The notes: generated by a model from the sequence alone, not told the origin. A stretch of DNA of 64,000 nt from Pleodorina starrii (GCA_030267565.1 BRXU01000033.1:372001-436000), one strand, 5' to 3'; shown: positions 11,501 through 24,058, numbered from the stretch's first letter. A program made the numbers and translations.

Positions 11501-14500
11501 ATGGATTTGTTTGAGACCCTGGGCCTTGGCCCCCGCCAACCGGAGGAAAACGAGCTGTATGTAGCCATCTACGCCGACCCCGTCGCCACCGATGACGCGG
11601 CTGCTGCGGCGGATGCGTGGGAGGACCCCGACGAAGCGGGCTCCAGATGCGCGGCGGCGCCTGCAGCTGACGATGAAGGGGCGGCGTCCTCCAGCGGCCG
11701 GGCGGCAGGTAACGTGGGGCTGGAGACTGGGCTCTGATTAATGCTGGCCTGTTGCAGGGTGCTGAGCAAAGAAACAGCTTCTGGCTCTGGTCTGGCGGCT
11801 ATTGGTGGGCCCAAAGAAGGGCTAGAGAGGCAGGGGCGTAAGGGGTACAGGGACCTAGACATGGTAATTACATGAAAGCTGCGACATGTGCAGCTTCCAA
11901 CGCCTGCCACGTGCACCTTTCTCCGGTTCATCCTACTTGCCGCGCAGGTGGCCCCTCCCCGGTGGACGATCGCCTAGAGGCGCTGCGGGCGCGTTGTACG
12001 GCATGGCTGCTGCCGTACACAACCGACTACGTGTGGAACAAGGACCCGCTGGTGCTCCGGGCGTCGTCCTGCCAGCCGCCCCCCTGGGAGCGCCGGCGGG
12101 GAGGGGCTCCGGGAGGCCGCCGCCGAGCACCTCATGCCGCAGGTGGGGCTCTCAGGGAGACCAATGCCGGACCTTTATCAGGACCGGGTGGTAAGGAATA
12201 CGGACCGCGGACAGGGGGCCCCAAGTTCATGGACTGGTTGGGGGCCTGCGGGCCGATTGCGGGGCGTGTGCTTGGCGGGGTGTGCTGGCCTGGTGCGCAT
12301 CGATCCGATGGCCCCAGCTGTCATTCGTTGGTCCCTCCCACGACCATCCTGCGCCATGCCGCATCCCAATGCAGGAGAAGATGGGCCGCAGGCCGGGGCC
12401 GGATTGAGCAGCAGCAGCGGCCCCGGCGAGGGCTGCGTGTGGGCGGTGATGCGGTTCGGTGACGCGGTTGACGACGAGTGGTGGGCGGTGTGGCTGCTGC
12501 TGCGCATGACTCGGGAGCTGCAGGACCTCTCCGTGCAGGTTCGTACAACGGTCGTTAACGGCCAGGCTGGACAGGCGTGCTAGGGTGAAATATGGGGCGG
12601 CAGGAGAAGAGGGCGCCTGCTGGCAATCGCGGCCGGAGGGAAGGCACCACACCACGAAAACAAGGGGAGCACAACCCCACGAGACGGCCACCCGGGAAGG
12701 TACCGTAGCAGGCGGCCCGGGGCAGCACGTCTGCTTGCCGCGTCACGTCACGCAGCTTCTCGCGCACGGAGGAGAAAGGCCGAGGGGCAGGCGCGGTGGC
12801 AGACAACAGCGGCCTTGCCGGTCGTTTTTAACCGTATCCAGGCCAGGGATTCGGTTTGTGTCTACGGTGGGTGTGGCATCGCTGCTCGCAGGTGTGGGAC
12901 AACGACGGCCAGTTCCTGCTGATCGAGGCGGCCTACGCGCTGCCGCGCTGGCTCAAGCCTGAGACGGCCGACAACCGGGTGTGGCTGCGCCGCGGTCGGC
13001 TGCACGTCATCCCGCTGCCCAGCTCCACGGCACCCGATCTGCCGCCCAGCCCCAGCGTGGTGCAGGCTCTGGAGGTGCTGCGGGAGGACAGGTGGGTGGG
13101 TGGGGGGGGGGGGGTCCGAGGGTCTGCGGATTCTTGAGAAGCTATGTGAGCGCGTGAGGGTGTTTGAGGAGCGCCGCCCGTTATCGCACACAGTTATGGA
13201 GGGGACCGGGTTTTAGGGTGTTGGCTCTGGGGGGGCCTGGCTCGGGAGATCCGTGGCTCACAGGGACCCATATGGGTGGCCACAGGGATCGGGAGTGAGG
13301 GGTCGAGAGGTCGCGGAAGCCACGGCCCTTCCGGCGCCCTCCCTCTGCGGACCTGATGCGCCCTCCCTCCAAGCCTTCGTTCCCTCACGCTCGGTTTTCT
13401 CCCCCTATTCCATAGTGAACATGTCCCTGCCTCTTCTCCTGCCTCCGCCAGGTTCTCCACTGCCAGCCAGCGGGTGCAGCGCCCCATCGACGAGCGGCTG
13501 GCCCGCTACCCCGCCCGCGCTCGCCGCGAGCAGCAGCACACCGCGCGCTGCCTGCTGCCGGTGCCGCTGGCGGCGGCGCTGCGCTCCGAGCCGCAGCTGG
13601 TGGCAGAGCTGGTGGAGGCCTTTTACCACAGGTGGGTAACGGAGGAAACAGGCACGAGGCAAGTGCGAGCCAGGGTTTTAAGGGTTACATAATGGTGCCG
13701 GATTCGTTGCTGTGTCTTACTAGCGGGCTGTTGCACATGCTACGGGCAAGACATGCCCGTCCTGCGGCTCCTTCTGCTACCGGTACCCAACGCGTCGGCC
13801 CGTGGGTCCACGGGGCCGTAATCCCGCGCGCCGCACGCGTGCGTGTACACACCCTCAGGGACGCGGAGGATATGCGCGCCGCGGCTCGCATGCGGGTGCT
13901 GCCCGCCTCCCTGGAGCGCGTGCCGGCCCTGGTGCGCATGACGCGCGTCCATTACGCCCAGCTGGCGCAGCAGCGCTTCTCCGCGCCCCGCGGGCTGCCC
14001 ATGCCGCCGCCGGACAGCCCGCTGGCCAAGGCGGCGGACCTGGGCCTGAAGCTCACAGTGGCAGCGGAGATCATCTGCGCACGGGTCCACCCTCAATACC
14101 AACCCCAGACCCGTGGCGACGGGCATTCGGAGCAGTCGCAGCAGCCCGCTCTTCTTGAGGATGCCACTGCGGCAACCGAGGCCGTCGCGGGGGTTCAAGG
14201 ACAGCAGCAGGCGGGGGAGGCGACCGCGGCTGGGGCGCGAGGTGCGGCGGGTGGCGTGCTGAGCGAGGCGCGGTTCTCGGCGGACCCGGCCTGGCGGCGC
14301 TTCAAGAGCTCACTTGAGGCCAACGGCTACTTCCAGGGCAACATCGCTGGCTCGCGCAGGTGGGTCAGCGACTTGGATTCCGGAGCAAGGCCGGTGCCAA
14401 GATGCCCTGCAGCTGTGTTATTGATGTGGCTGTTACAGTGGGCTCCAGACCCCTGTGCGGAAGGGTATAGAGCCCTCGGGCCGGCAACTGCGCCGTGCAC

Positions 14501-17500
14501 TTTAGCGGAGACGGCCAGGGATGTGTGCTGTGGTGCGTTACGTCAGCGACAGAGCTGTGGAGGCTCGTGAAAGCCGGCGCACAGGGCAGCGCAGCGCAGC
14601 AAGGGGCGGCGGTTGCGTGTGCGACCAGCCTGGCAGCTTGGCCAGCCGGTCGGCAATATGGATGTCTGTGGTGCGCCTGGCTGACAGGTGCGTCAACCCA
14701 TTGCCTCCCCGGTCTGCAGATACAAGGAGCTGTTGGCCGCGGCGCTGGAGGCCTTCGCCGCGGGCCTGGCTGTGGATGGGGAGGGCGGCGATGCTGCGGG
14801 CAGATCCGCGGCCGGCGGCGGGGCAGCGTCGTCAGTGGACCCCCGGCGACGGCTGGCGGAGCTGGTGCGGGGAGCGGCGGCGGGCGGCCTCAGAGCGGCG
14901 GATGTGGCAGGTGGGTTCGGGAGTTCACGGCCGCCGGCATACAGGGAGGTGTGGGTGGCAGAAAGGCAATTGTCCGGCAGGAGGTAGGAGAGGTGCCGCA
15001 TCGGGTTTGGGTTGTACGGGTGCCGCATCGGGTGAGAGGTGCCGCATCGGGTGAGAGGTGCCGCATCGGGTTTGGTTTGTACGGTTCTACATGACGAGGC
15101 AAAAGGCCTGAAGAAACAATAGGCGCGCGTGGTTGTCGCAAACAGATACCGAGCGACACCACCCGCATGAACAGCACCCCGCATGCCCGCACCGCACAGG
15201 AGGGGTTCGGGGCCACACAGGCGGTTGCAAATACGCGCACAGGTCCGGCCCCTTCGTGACGGCATCGCAGTACGAAGGCGCCGCAATTTAAGCTTCGAAG
15301 TTGTCCGTGTAAGGCATCTTTGACTCGTACGTTCTACGTTGCCTAATCCACAATTCATGACACGTTCATTCTTCACGGTTACGAAACAACGCCAGTATGT
15401 TCAATTCTCGCGGCGGCAACGCTCCCACAAACCAGCAACGTTCCTTGCGTGCTGCAGTCTGGCAGCGCAAACAACCCACGCGGCACGCCCGAATCCGACT
15501 TCCTGCTGTTTACGCCTGCCCTTCAAGGCAGCAACCCTACAGGCATCCTCATGCGTACACCTGCGCTGCAATCTCGAACAAAGAAACAATGCATCAAAGT
15601 GTCCATAATGAGTCCCGGGTTTCCAACCAGAGCGTGCGGTGCACACCCGAAAAGCAAGGCGCGCTTCACTTCTTGCCGCCGCCTACACCGAACTTCCCCT
15701 TCTTCGCGGGCCCGCCCTTGGCCGCCGCGGCGCCGCCGGGCCCACCCTTCCGCTTGTTGTCCTCCTTGGCCGCCGGAGCTGCGCGGAGGGGAAAGCGTTG
15801 AATGAAGAGAATGAATGGGGGGCACACCCTTTCCCGGTTTTCTTACGCAGCGCAGCCAGTGCCCTAGTATTCCTCGCCCGCCGCCCATTCTTGCGCTTAA
15901 ACTGCATACCTTTAGGCTTGTCCGCGTTGGGTTTGGGCACCGCGGAGAAGAAGTTGTCCAGCCGGCCCTGGTTGGCCTTGCCCTTGTGCTGCTTGATGCG
16001 CCCCACGGCCGCCCGGATGCGCTGCTCACTGAAGTTCTTCTCGTTCACCAGGAACTGCAAAAGGGGTTATGGGAGGTGCGATTGCGACGAAGGACGAGGG
16101 CAGCGTGCGGTGATGGCACTGCCGCGGAAAGAGAAACCTCAAGCGGTAGTAGCCTGCCTCCCAACAACATGCGCATCAGAACTCCAGCTGCCACCTCGTT
16201 TGCCAAGGTGGCATGACACCGGACACAAACTTGCCCAACCGCTGTTTTGGTGTACCTCGCGCCCAATACGGTACGGAAGCAGCTCCCAAGGAGCCCAGCC
16301 GGCAACCCCCCTCCGAACATGGGCGCCACCCGCCCCCCGCCCTCCTCGCTCCTCACCTGCACGAGCCCCTCCTCGTCCGGACTGGTCCACTTAAGTTGCG
16401 GCAGCTCGGCGGCGGGCGTGACCTGTCGCGAGGCGGAGGGCGGCAAGCTAAGGCCGAAACGAGGCAGCAGTAACGCACTAGCGGCGGGGGACTTGCGGGT
16501 GGGCGAGCTTCGGTGTAGAAAAGCGCGGCCCAGACGCGCCTGGCCCCTGGAGTTTGTTAAGGCTGCTGCACATACGGTACCTCGGGGTTTTTGAAGAACT
16601 CATGGCTCTCCTTGTGCGGGAAGGGGTCTGGCACCGGGTACTTGGTCTTGTCCAGCTCATTCAGGATGGCTTCAATGCTGCCGTGCTTCTGCGCGGCGCG
16701 AAGAACACCCAGCGAAATGAACATACGAGATATGAGACATAAGAGATGTGCCACATATGAGATATGGCACAATGGCACGATGGGTCGGGTAGAGTGCGGC
16801 CGGGGGCGCACCAGGCTAGGGCACCGGGGGCGCACCAGGCCGTGCACCACCGCCAGGGGCGCACCAGGCTGTGCCCTCCCACCGCGCCTCAACCCCCACC
16901 TTGATGAGCTGCAGTGCGCGCACCGCCCCGATGCCGCGGATGGTGCCGCAGTAGTCGCAACCCATGAGGATGCACAGGTCGATGAACTGGTCGGTATCCA
17001 GGCCCAGCTCGTTGAGGGCCACGCCCCGGTCGATCTCCTGCACCGGGACCTACAGGAACGGCCGGGAGATGGAGGGATTGGGCGGTGGGTGGCTGAGAAC
17101 ATACCTTGCCGGTTGCCGGTTGAACTGATGTTTAATTTGAAAATGGCGGGTCGTTTAAAGAGATGGCAGAGCAGCTGAGAACATGCGCAGAGACAGCCTG
17201 CCTTCTGCTGTGATGAAAAGGAACGGGAAGGAAAAGCATGAGTGCTGAAACGCGAAACCGTCGCAGCCCAAATGTTGGTCCGTCCAAAGCGATCGGTGCA
17301 CCCACGGGGGCACACGCCAGCGCGGCACGGTTTGAAGCACGTGTGCGCATGGAGTGGACGCACATTTGAGCTGCTGGGGGCCATGAGGTGGCGGATGACG
17401 CGCGGCGCGCCGAAAGTGAGCGCGTCCATGTCCTCCGTTGCCAGCCCGTACACGAGGCCCTCCTTGGCCATCTCGGCGCACTGAGCCTCCGCCTCCGACG

Positions 17501-20486
17501 GCGCCTCTACGACGGGCACGCCCATCAGCCGTAGCAGCCGCTTGCAATCCTCGTTGTGCTCCTGCGGGCGGGAGTGGGGCAAGCGGTTGCGCAACGGTGT
17601 AGTGCGTGGCTCGGTGCACGCGTTGAGGCTCGGGAAAGCACAGGGGCATCTTTTCGGTTTTTCCGCCTTTGGAACTAGTTCTTGGCCAGTGCCGGAGCTA
17701 GGGGCTAGCCGAAAGTCCGACGCACTTTGGTGACGCGCACTGAGCGCTTGCTGTACTTCTCCACGGCCTCTGCGTCGCCGGCCTCCTTGGCCTTCTCCAG
17801 GGCCTCGTTGGCATCGGCCCTGCGACCACGTGTTCCGGGGGCTCCAGACTCAGCCGGCGGTGAGGGGAGTTGAGATGGTTGCTGCCGCTTGGCGGGGCGG
17901 CGGATTACCTGCGCTCGGAGCGCATGGCAAGCTGGTCCTGCTTGAGCTGCGGGGGTTTGCCGTCAAACACATACACCGGCTTGATGCCGGCCTCGAGCAT
18001 TTTTGCTGTTCGGAAGAACATTCCTTGCAAGTGGCTAGTGATGTCGCCAGCCTCGTTGGTCAGCAGCTGGTCGCCCTGACGGCCTACGACCACCATGAAC
18101 TGGTAGATATGCATACTGGCGTCCACTGCGACTTTGCGTCCGAAAAGGTTTTCAAATTTAGTTTCCTTGATGCATCCCGGAGCATTGTCGCCCAGCAGTT
18201 TGGTCAGTCCGTGAATTCCCATGGTGGCGGGATCTTTTGGTCGTCAACAAGTTTCGGTGTCCAGTGGAAGTCTTTGAGCACAGCAACTACGACTAAAAGG
18301 AAAAGTTCTTTATCAAGGGCGGTGTGAGTTTTATTTTGTTCCGGATTCTGATTCACGTACGGCAGCACGACTGTCGGCCAGTTGACAAATGCTCTAAGAA
18401 CCACATCCTCAGCCCCATGCTCCCCGCCGCAAATGTTCTACACGCGATTGCTATGAGCGCACGTCAACAAAGTTACCCGGCAAACACGTTGGGCGGATTT
18501 ACACACATTGTCCCTCTTCCCAACCCCCGCCCCCAGACGCCTCGAATGCAGCCGAGGACGACGACAGCTGGCTCGAGCAGCAACCTGACCGGCTTGAAGC
18601 TGAGCTGGATCGCCGCCAGGCGGAGCTAAAAAAGCCCGCGAGTCGCCACGGCAACGACGCGTCCGCACAGGGCGCATCCGCAGAGGAAGGCACCAAGCCT
18701 CCAGCGCAGGGGCCTGTCAAGGTAAAGCCGACTTTTCATATGCGCCCTTACCTAACGCCCTTTGACTTGACCAGGCAACTGTCCTGCCCATCGCCCATTT
18801 ATGCCCACCCGGTGCACGCCCTGTCGGTTCGAAAGCGCCTGCCGGTCTGGTAACGCGTCCCTCCTCCCCGCGCTGCCTTATTACCCTCTGTAGGAGGTCG
18901 ATGCCGATGACATCGCCTCAAAGCTGCGCAGCTTCATGGAACAGCTGTCGGGCCTGGAGGGCGTGGAGACGTCGGGGGTTGCGCCGGGCGGGGCGGGCAG
19001 CGGCGGTGGCGGCGGAGGCGTCGATTTCAACCCTGCCAGGTTCCTTCGGGAGCTTGAGCAAGTCCTGGGGGCTGCCAGAACCACGGGTCGGGACAGCAAG
19101 CGGCAGCGCCAGGAGCAGGACCCCGGCGGGCAGGACGGCGACGATGAGGAGGAGGGAGAGGGGGAGACGTCAACTGAGGAAGGCTCGTCATTTTTCTCCT
19201 CGGATGAGGAGGAGGACGAGAATGACATCAGTGGCGAAGGCGACGACGACGAGGACGACGATGCGCAAGCGGACCGGGCCGCGGGCTCCGGCTTGGGTTT
19301 CGGCTTCGAGGCCGGACGCACGGGCCAAGACCAGACGACACCAGCCGCCTCCTCCGCCGCTGCCGCCACCGTCGCAGGGGCAGCCGTACCGGCAGCAACG
19401 ACAGCCGCGGCAGCGGCTGCCGTGCGGAGAGCCCAGCCTGCGGGCCATGCCGCCGCGGCCCGCGATGCGCGGCCTCAGGCTGCACTCAACGCACCGGTGC
19501 AGCCTGGCACCACCGCCGCTGCTGCCCACAGCACAGCAACCCAGCCGCAGGCAGTTCTGAAGAGGGGCTTCCTGTCCGCGGCCAAGCCAGGCGGCAAGGT
19601 TGCGGAGCCTGCGGCCATGGGCGCTGGGCTCCCAGGCGCGGCAACAGCTGGCCGTGCCGCAGCAGCTGCGGCTGCGGGCCGCCGTGGCAGTGTGCCAGCT
19701 GCGTCTCGCTCCGGTGCATCCCTCCCCGCCACTGCCCCTGCCGGCGGCAGCAGCGCCTCGCGCCGCCAGCAACTCGACTGGGAGACTCGCACCGCGACGG
19801 ACAGCGACGATGAGGACGAGGTTTCGGAGCGCGGCGGCCGGGAGGGGAAAGAGAGTGACTACGAGGACGATGAGGAGGGCGACGCAACCGTCAGGTTGTT
19901 GGCCGCCTTGGGCGTTGATTCAGGTGACGAGGACGGCGGAACCGCCAGCAACAACGGCGATGATGATGGTGGCAGCGGGCCGGGTGCGTCAGGTAGTCGC
20001 GGAGGCCCAGCCGATTGGCAGCGGCAGCAGCGTCGGGGCGTGGGACGGGACAAGGCCACGGCGGTGGCAGTCGCAGCGGCTTCGAAAGCATCGGGCGCCG
20101 GCGGCCGCAGTGGCCGCGGCGACAACGACGGCGACAGCTTTATGCCCCTGTACAACAGCGCCATGCAAGACGAGCTGGCGGGTACGACGCTCGCCCAGAG
20201 CTTCGATTACGGGCTCGGCCCGTCGGGCGCGGGCGGCCGTGGCGTGGCGGGGGGTGCGGGCGGCGGCGGCGTTGAGGGTGCGGCGCGTGGCGCGGGCACG
20301 GGCGAGCCGGGAGTTGCCCGGGCTGGGACGCAGGGGCAGGTGCTTCAGCCTGTGGACCTGGACATGAATTTGGTACGAAATCTGCTGCGGTCGTACACAG
20401 CGCAGCAAGGGAGTGCGGGGCCTGCGGGGAACATGGCTGCGATGCTAGGCATGGTGCTGCCCGCGGGAGACGTCATGGATGACTAA
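11501..20486 (+). CDS. Ecdysoneless (ECD/SGT1-type) family protein
   Basis: Nine exons: 11501-11708, 11948-12142, 12375-12538, 12892-13091, 13452-13631, 13859-14359, 14720-14910, 18537-18721 and 18894-20486; about 1138 residues. Every junction preserves codon phase, including the 3.6-kb intron 7. The N-terminal half shows ECD signatures: [50 protein letters not shown] and HVIPLPSS. Next come [14 protein letters not shown] and [12 protein letters not shown]. The C-terminal half has the family's [10 protein letters not shown] block, an FMEQLSG...VDFNPARF block, [14 protein letters not shown] and the terminal [20 protein letters not shown]. In animals and yeast ECD proteins work in pre-mRNA splicing, the cell cycle and glycolytic transcription. 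The protein is nearly twice the usual length because of Asp/Glu- and Ala/Gly-rich inserts between about residues 690 and 1050. Intron 7 houses an antisense FEN1 gene. A TGTAA signal follows about 100 bases after the stop. Confidence 0.92.
14990..15083. repeat. Short tandem repeat with GTGCCGCATCGGGT core
   Basis: Four copies of GTGCCGCATCGGGT, at about 14993, 15020, 15039 and 15057, separated by short variable spacers. They lie in intron 7 of ECD, just downstream of its donor. Confidence 0.8.
15666..18222 (-). CDS. FEN1: Flap endonuclease 1, nested antisense in ECD intron 7
   Basis: Eight exons in phase: 18222-17909, 17819-17726, 17561-17364, 17049-16900, 16688-16581, 16422-16357, 16054-15910 and 15778-15666; 395 residues, the usual length. 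This is a structure-specific nuclease that removes 5' flaps during Okazaki fragment maturation and base-excision repair. Visible features: the N-terminal [10 protein letters not shown]; metal ligands D34 (VAVDAS) and D87 (YVFDGKPP); the internal domain with [25 protein letters not shown] and MGCDYCGTI; the helix-hairpin-helix [11 protein letters not shown]; and the PCNA-binding box QGRLDNFF at 339-346. A basic KxKKG tail ends in GGGKK. No catalytic residue is missing. The whole gene lies inside one intron of the opposite-strand ECD gene. Confidence 0.96.
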
Positions 20487-21322
20487 TGATGCGGGATGCG
20501 GGCGGCCGCGGTTGCAGCAGGGGTGATGGGAGGCGGCCGTTGATAGTGACAGGTGACAGTGACAGTTGCTGGCCTGCCCAATGTTGTGTAATGCCCGTGG
20601 GAACTGGTTTATGGAGGTAATACAAATTATTTTTTGAAGACGTTTTGGACTTTTATCGCAGGAAGTGTAGTAAAGCGAACAGAATAATCGCACGGAGGGT
20701 CGACTAGATCCTCGACGAGGCTGGGTACGATCATCGGTTGCTGCGCTTGGGAACTCGTCAGCCACTATATGCTACTCTAGACACACGTATTCTAGTGCTT
20801 GTTGGGATAGTTATTCGCCGCGCGCCACAGTGCGCGTCGACTTGCCAGCGACATCGGCCAGTGTAGCGGAATACCAGTAGAAGAACAGAGCACATTTCGC
20901 CTTCATAAATAGTATAGGCAACTATCACTGCATCGGCATAGGTCAGCGCCGTGCCGCTCGTTCGGCGTATCGTATCACCAGTCGCCAGCCAAAAAAGGTC
21001 ACCTGCCGAGGAGGGGGCCATCAACCCGTCGGACCGAGCAGGGGTGCAACGCGTATTCTTTCGAGGCTACCTGAGTGGGAGTTGCATCGCCACAGGACAG
21101 CCGCACGGCTGCGCTCATACGGACGCTCGCAAGCTGCCTCTGCGAAAGATATTTCTGTAAGCATTCCGATCGCCCCTTTGCTGGCATGTTATTGATGACA
21201 TCCTGCTGTCGATAGGGGGTAGAAGCGCACAAGACATTCTGCTAGGTCTTTTGCTCGTTGCTGTCTTGACCGACGGAACACGCAATGCAGGCGCTTTGAA
21301 CACTTTCAAAAAGGCCACGTAA
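20487..21322. other. Intergenic region (3' UTR of ECD, upstream region of next gene)
   Basis: Holds the ECD 3' UTR and the presumed promoter of the myristoylated Ala-rich protein gene. No coding similarity is seen. Confidence 0.55.
20587..20591 (+). terminator. TGTAA polyadenylation signal of ECD
   Basis: TGTAA is the standard poly(A) signal of volvocine algae. This copy lies 101 bases after the ECD stop. Confidence 0.6.
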
Positions 21323-22708
21323 ATGGGTGCGCGTCAGTCGTCTCCTGCAGGTAAGGAACTGCACATCGCCGACCCGTCTCCTCGTCCCCGGCATGTCTGT
21401 GTTTGACATACCTGTCTCAGACAGGCCCTTGCCACAGTCTCTTCCTCACCTGAAGCACTAACAATTAACTCTGCATGTGGAAATATAGGGGACGTCGAGC
21501 CGGGTGTTGCTGTGGACGCGCACGATGACGATGGCCAGTTGAAGGCCCACGCGATTGATTGTTGCTCCATCGCCAGCTCATATCAGAGCGTGTCCGAACT
21601 TGACGACTTCCTAAAGCCAGGTACAGAACGTGGAGGATGTCTTCGGTTGTGTTTAGCGGTGGATGGGCTGTCCTGCCTGCACGTGTACTTCCTTGCATCG
21701 GAATTCATTACGCTTTTTGCGGGCCCCAACTGCGATTTTTACTCCCGTGGGATTTTAATCTCTGAAGGTAATAATCACACCTTCTGCCCGCCTCCAGGCG
21801 AGTCGGCCCTGACTCGTTGGAGTCGGCCGAATCCCGCCACCACATCCGAGATCATAAGAGACCCCATCTTCGAGGGCGATGAGATGCCGCCAGTGGAGGA
21901 GGAGCGCGAGCCTGCACCCGCTGACAGCGACGTGGGTCAGCACGCAGCGGGAGGGCCCGCCGATGCAGCGGAACCGGAGCAGCCCGAGGTGCGTGTGTAC
22001 GGCAGTTGTAGGACAGCATCTAACGTGGGAGGGTGGAGAGCTGCAAGGCGTGCACCGCTGCAAGTGCAAGTGCCGTTCCCTGGCTCATTAGCAGCGCCAT
22101 TCCACTGCTTGATGTTGCGGCGTGCCCTTCGCCGCCGCATGCCCTCTCTGAGAGTGATGGATCTGGATTCCATGCTGGAAAAATGGAGGCGGGCGATTGG
22201 CCAACCAGGCCCATCTGCGCCCTGCCCTGTCGTCATCGATCCTCAGGCTCCCCCCGGCAAGGACGAGCCGGCAACGCCTGTGCCCGGCGCCCCCGCCGCC
22301 AGCGAGCCCCAGCTGCCCGGAGCTGATGCGGAGTCAGCAGCCGCCGCTGCGGGCGCTGCCGCCGCGCCTGAGCCCGCCGCGCCCCGCCCACCGGCAGAGG
22401 TCAGCGCCGCCGCCGCCGCCCCGGCGACCCGGCCTGCCTCCCCGGAGATGGAGATCACCGCCGCCGACCTAGCACCCGGGGCGGAGCCACAGACCAGCCA
22501 GCCAAAGCCGGAGGCAGCGGAGAGCGGCGGCGCGCCCCCAGCTCCCTCCACTCCGCCGGCTTCGGCAGATGCCGAGCAACCAAAGCTGGCCAAGTCCAGT
22601 GGCGACGTAGCCACCGGGGAGGCGCCAGCTGACACCGCCACGGTCGACGCCACTGCGGTTTCCCGGGAGGCGGAGGGCAGTGCGTCGGAGCCGGTAGCCG
22701 CAGCGATG

Positions 22709-22741
<33 letters not shown>

Positions 22742-24058
22742 GCTGAGGTTGCGGCCATTACCCGCGCCGATGTGACGCCTTCTCCTGCCCCGCCGGCAGA
22801 GCCTGAAATTACCGCAGTGGACACAACAGCTGGGGAGCCTGGCACCGACAAGCCTGCGGCTGGCGCCGCAGCCGAATGCGTCAGCGCAGCTGCTCCGCTG
22901 GGAGCGGCGGCGGCGGAGGGCGCGGGGGTTGCGATGCCGACTGCGCTGGACGCCCCGGCGCCGTCGTTGCCTGACGCGCCGGCAGCAACTGCTTCGGCCG
23001 ACTCGACGCCGACCCACGGGTCTGGAGAGCCACATCTTGCGGCGGGCACCCCGGCGGCTGCCGTGGACGCCGTCAGCACGCCACCGGCGGTGGCAGGGAG
23101 CGAGGCGACGCTGGATGCTGCCGGCGTCAAGCCGGAAGCGCACCCAGCCGCAGCGGCGGCGGCGACGGTAGTTGCGCCTGTGGCAGCTGAGCCGAAGGCG
23201 GCAGAGGACATTGAGGCTGCAGCGGCGCCGGGCGGGGCCAGCAACGTGCCGGCTGGGGATGTAGCGGTAGCGGCAAACTCACTGGCGGAGGCAGCCCCAG
23301 GGGCCTTGGATGTGGCCACGGGCGCCGCAGAGGCGGCGGCGCCAACTGCAGTTGCTGAGGCGCCGGCAGTGGAAGCAACCCGCGGGGCGGAGGAGGACGA
23401 GGCGGAGGCCAAGGGTGCCGTGGCGGCGTTGGTGGCGGCGGTGTTCCGCCGGGCGGCCTCGGCCGCGGCCGCGGCGGCGCCGCCGCCGGCGCTGCAGGTG
23501 GCCGACCGTCTCAAGTCTCACCGCGTGCCTATAGATGGCGACATTTACTTTTCGGAGGAGGAGGAGGACTGCGCTTCCCCGCAGCAGCGGCAAAAGGCCG
23601 CGGTGGGCCCCAGCCGGGCAGCGACGGCTGACACGGTGGTGTATCCCCCCGGCGACGACTCCCTCAGCGATGCCACCAGTGCCAGCCCGCCGGCGGCGGC
23701 GGCCAAGGCCGGCGACAGCCTGCTTGTCGATGCGACCGATGCCGGTAGCGACGTCGCGTATGTGAAGGCGAGGGCGACGGAGGCGCCGGCGGCCGCCGCC
23801 GCCGCCGCTGCGGCGGCAGACGCGGTGGCGGAGGCCGGGAAGAAAGTCAACGGCGCTGGCGGCGACGAGCATTCAGGGCCGAGGACGGCTTCTGCTGGCC
23901 AACCAGCGAAGAACATCCCGGCCGCCTTTGCGAACGGTAACGGTAACGCCAAGACGGGGGCTGCGAATGGTAACGGCAAGGGTCCCGCGGCGGCAGCGCC
24001 GGGCAAGGCGAAGAAGAGCAGCTTTTTTAGCTGCTTCTCCTGCGTCAGCGGCCAGTGA
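21323..24058 (+). CDS. Ala-rich acidic protein, probable N-myristoylation, Cys-containing C-terminus; function unknown
   Basis: Four exons join in phase: 21323-21350, 21489-21620, 21798-21988 and 22247-24058, giving about 720 residues. The start ATG at 21323 opens a nine-codon first exon, MGARQSSPA, that fits an N-myristoylation site (Gly2 with Ser6). Exons 2-3 encode an acidic region (DAHDDDGQ, ELDDF, EEEREPAP). Exon 4 is dominated by Ala, Pro, Glu and Val with no hydrophobic core, so it is probably disordered. A short acidic motif (YFSEEEEDC) precedes the tail. The C-terminus is basic then Cys/Phe-rich: GKAKKSSFFSCFSCVSGQ, a possible palmitoylation or membrane-association site. I do not recognise a family. 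A peripheral membrane or ciliary/eyespot scaffold is speculation. The antisense frame is also open for 423 codons because of composition. Confidence 0.75.

Noticed and set aside
12050..12142. An alternative frame of ECD exon 2 encoding [14 protein letters not shown], which looked like a frameshift in the conserved region
   Set aside because: The frame with DPLVLRASS is in phase (phase 1) with the exon 3 acceptor at 12375 and gives [11 protein letters not shown], so no indel is needed.
22243..23514. A 423-codon open frame antisense to the Ala-rich protein gene
   Set aside because: It is an Ala/Ser/Gly shadow caused by GC-rich codons on the other strand. The sense gene has splice structure and sensible ends; this frame has neither.
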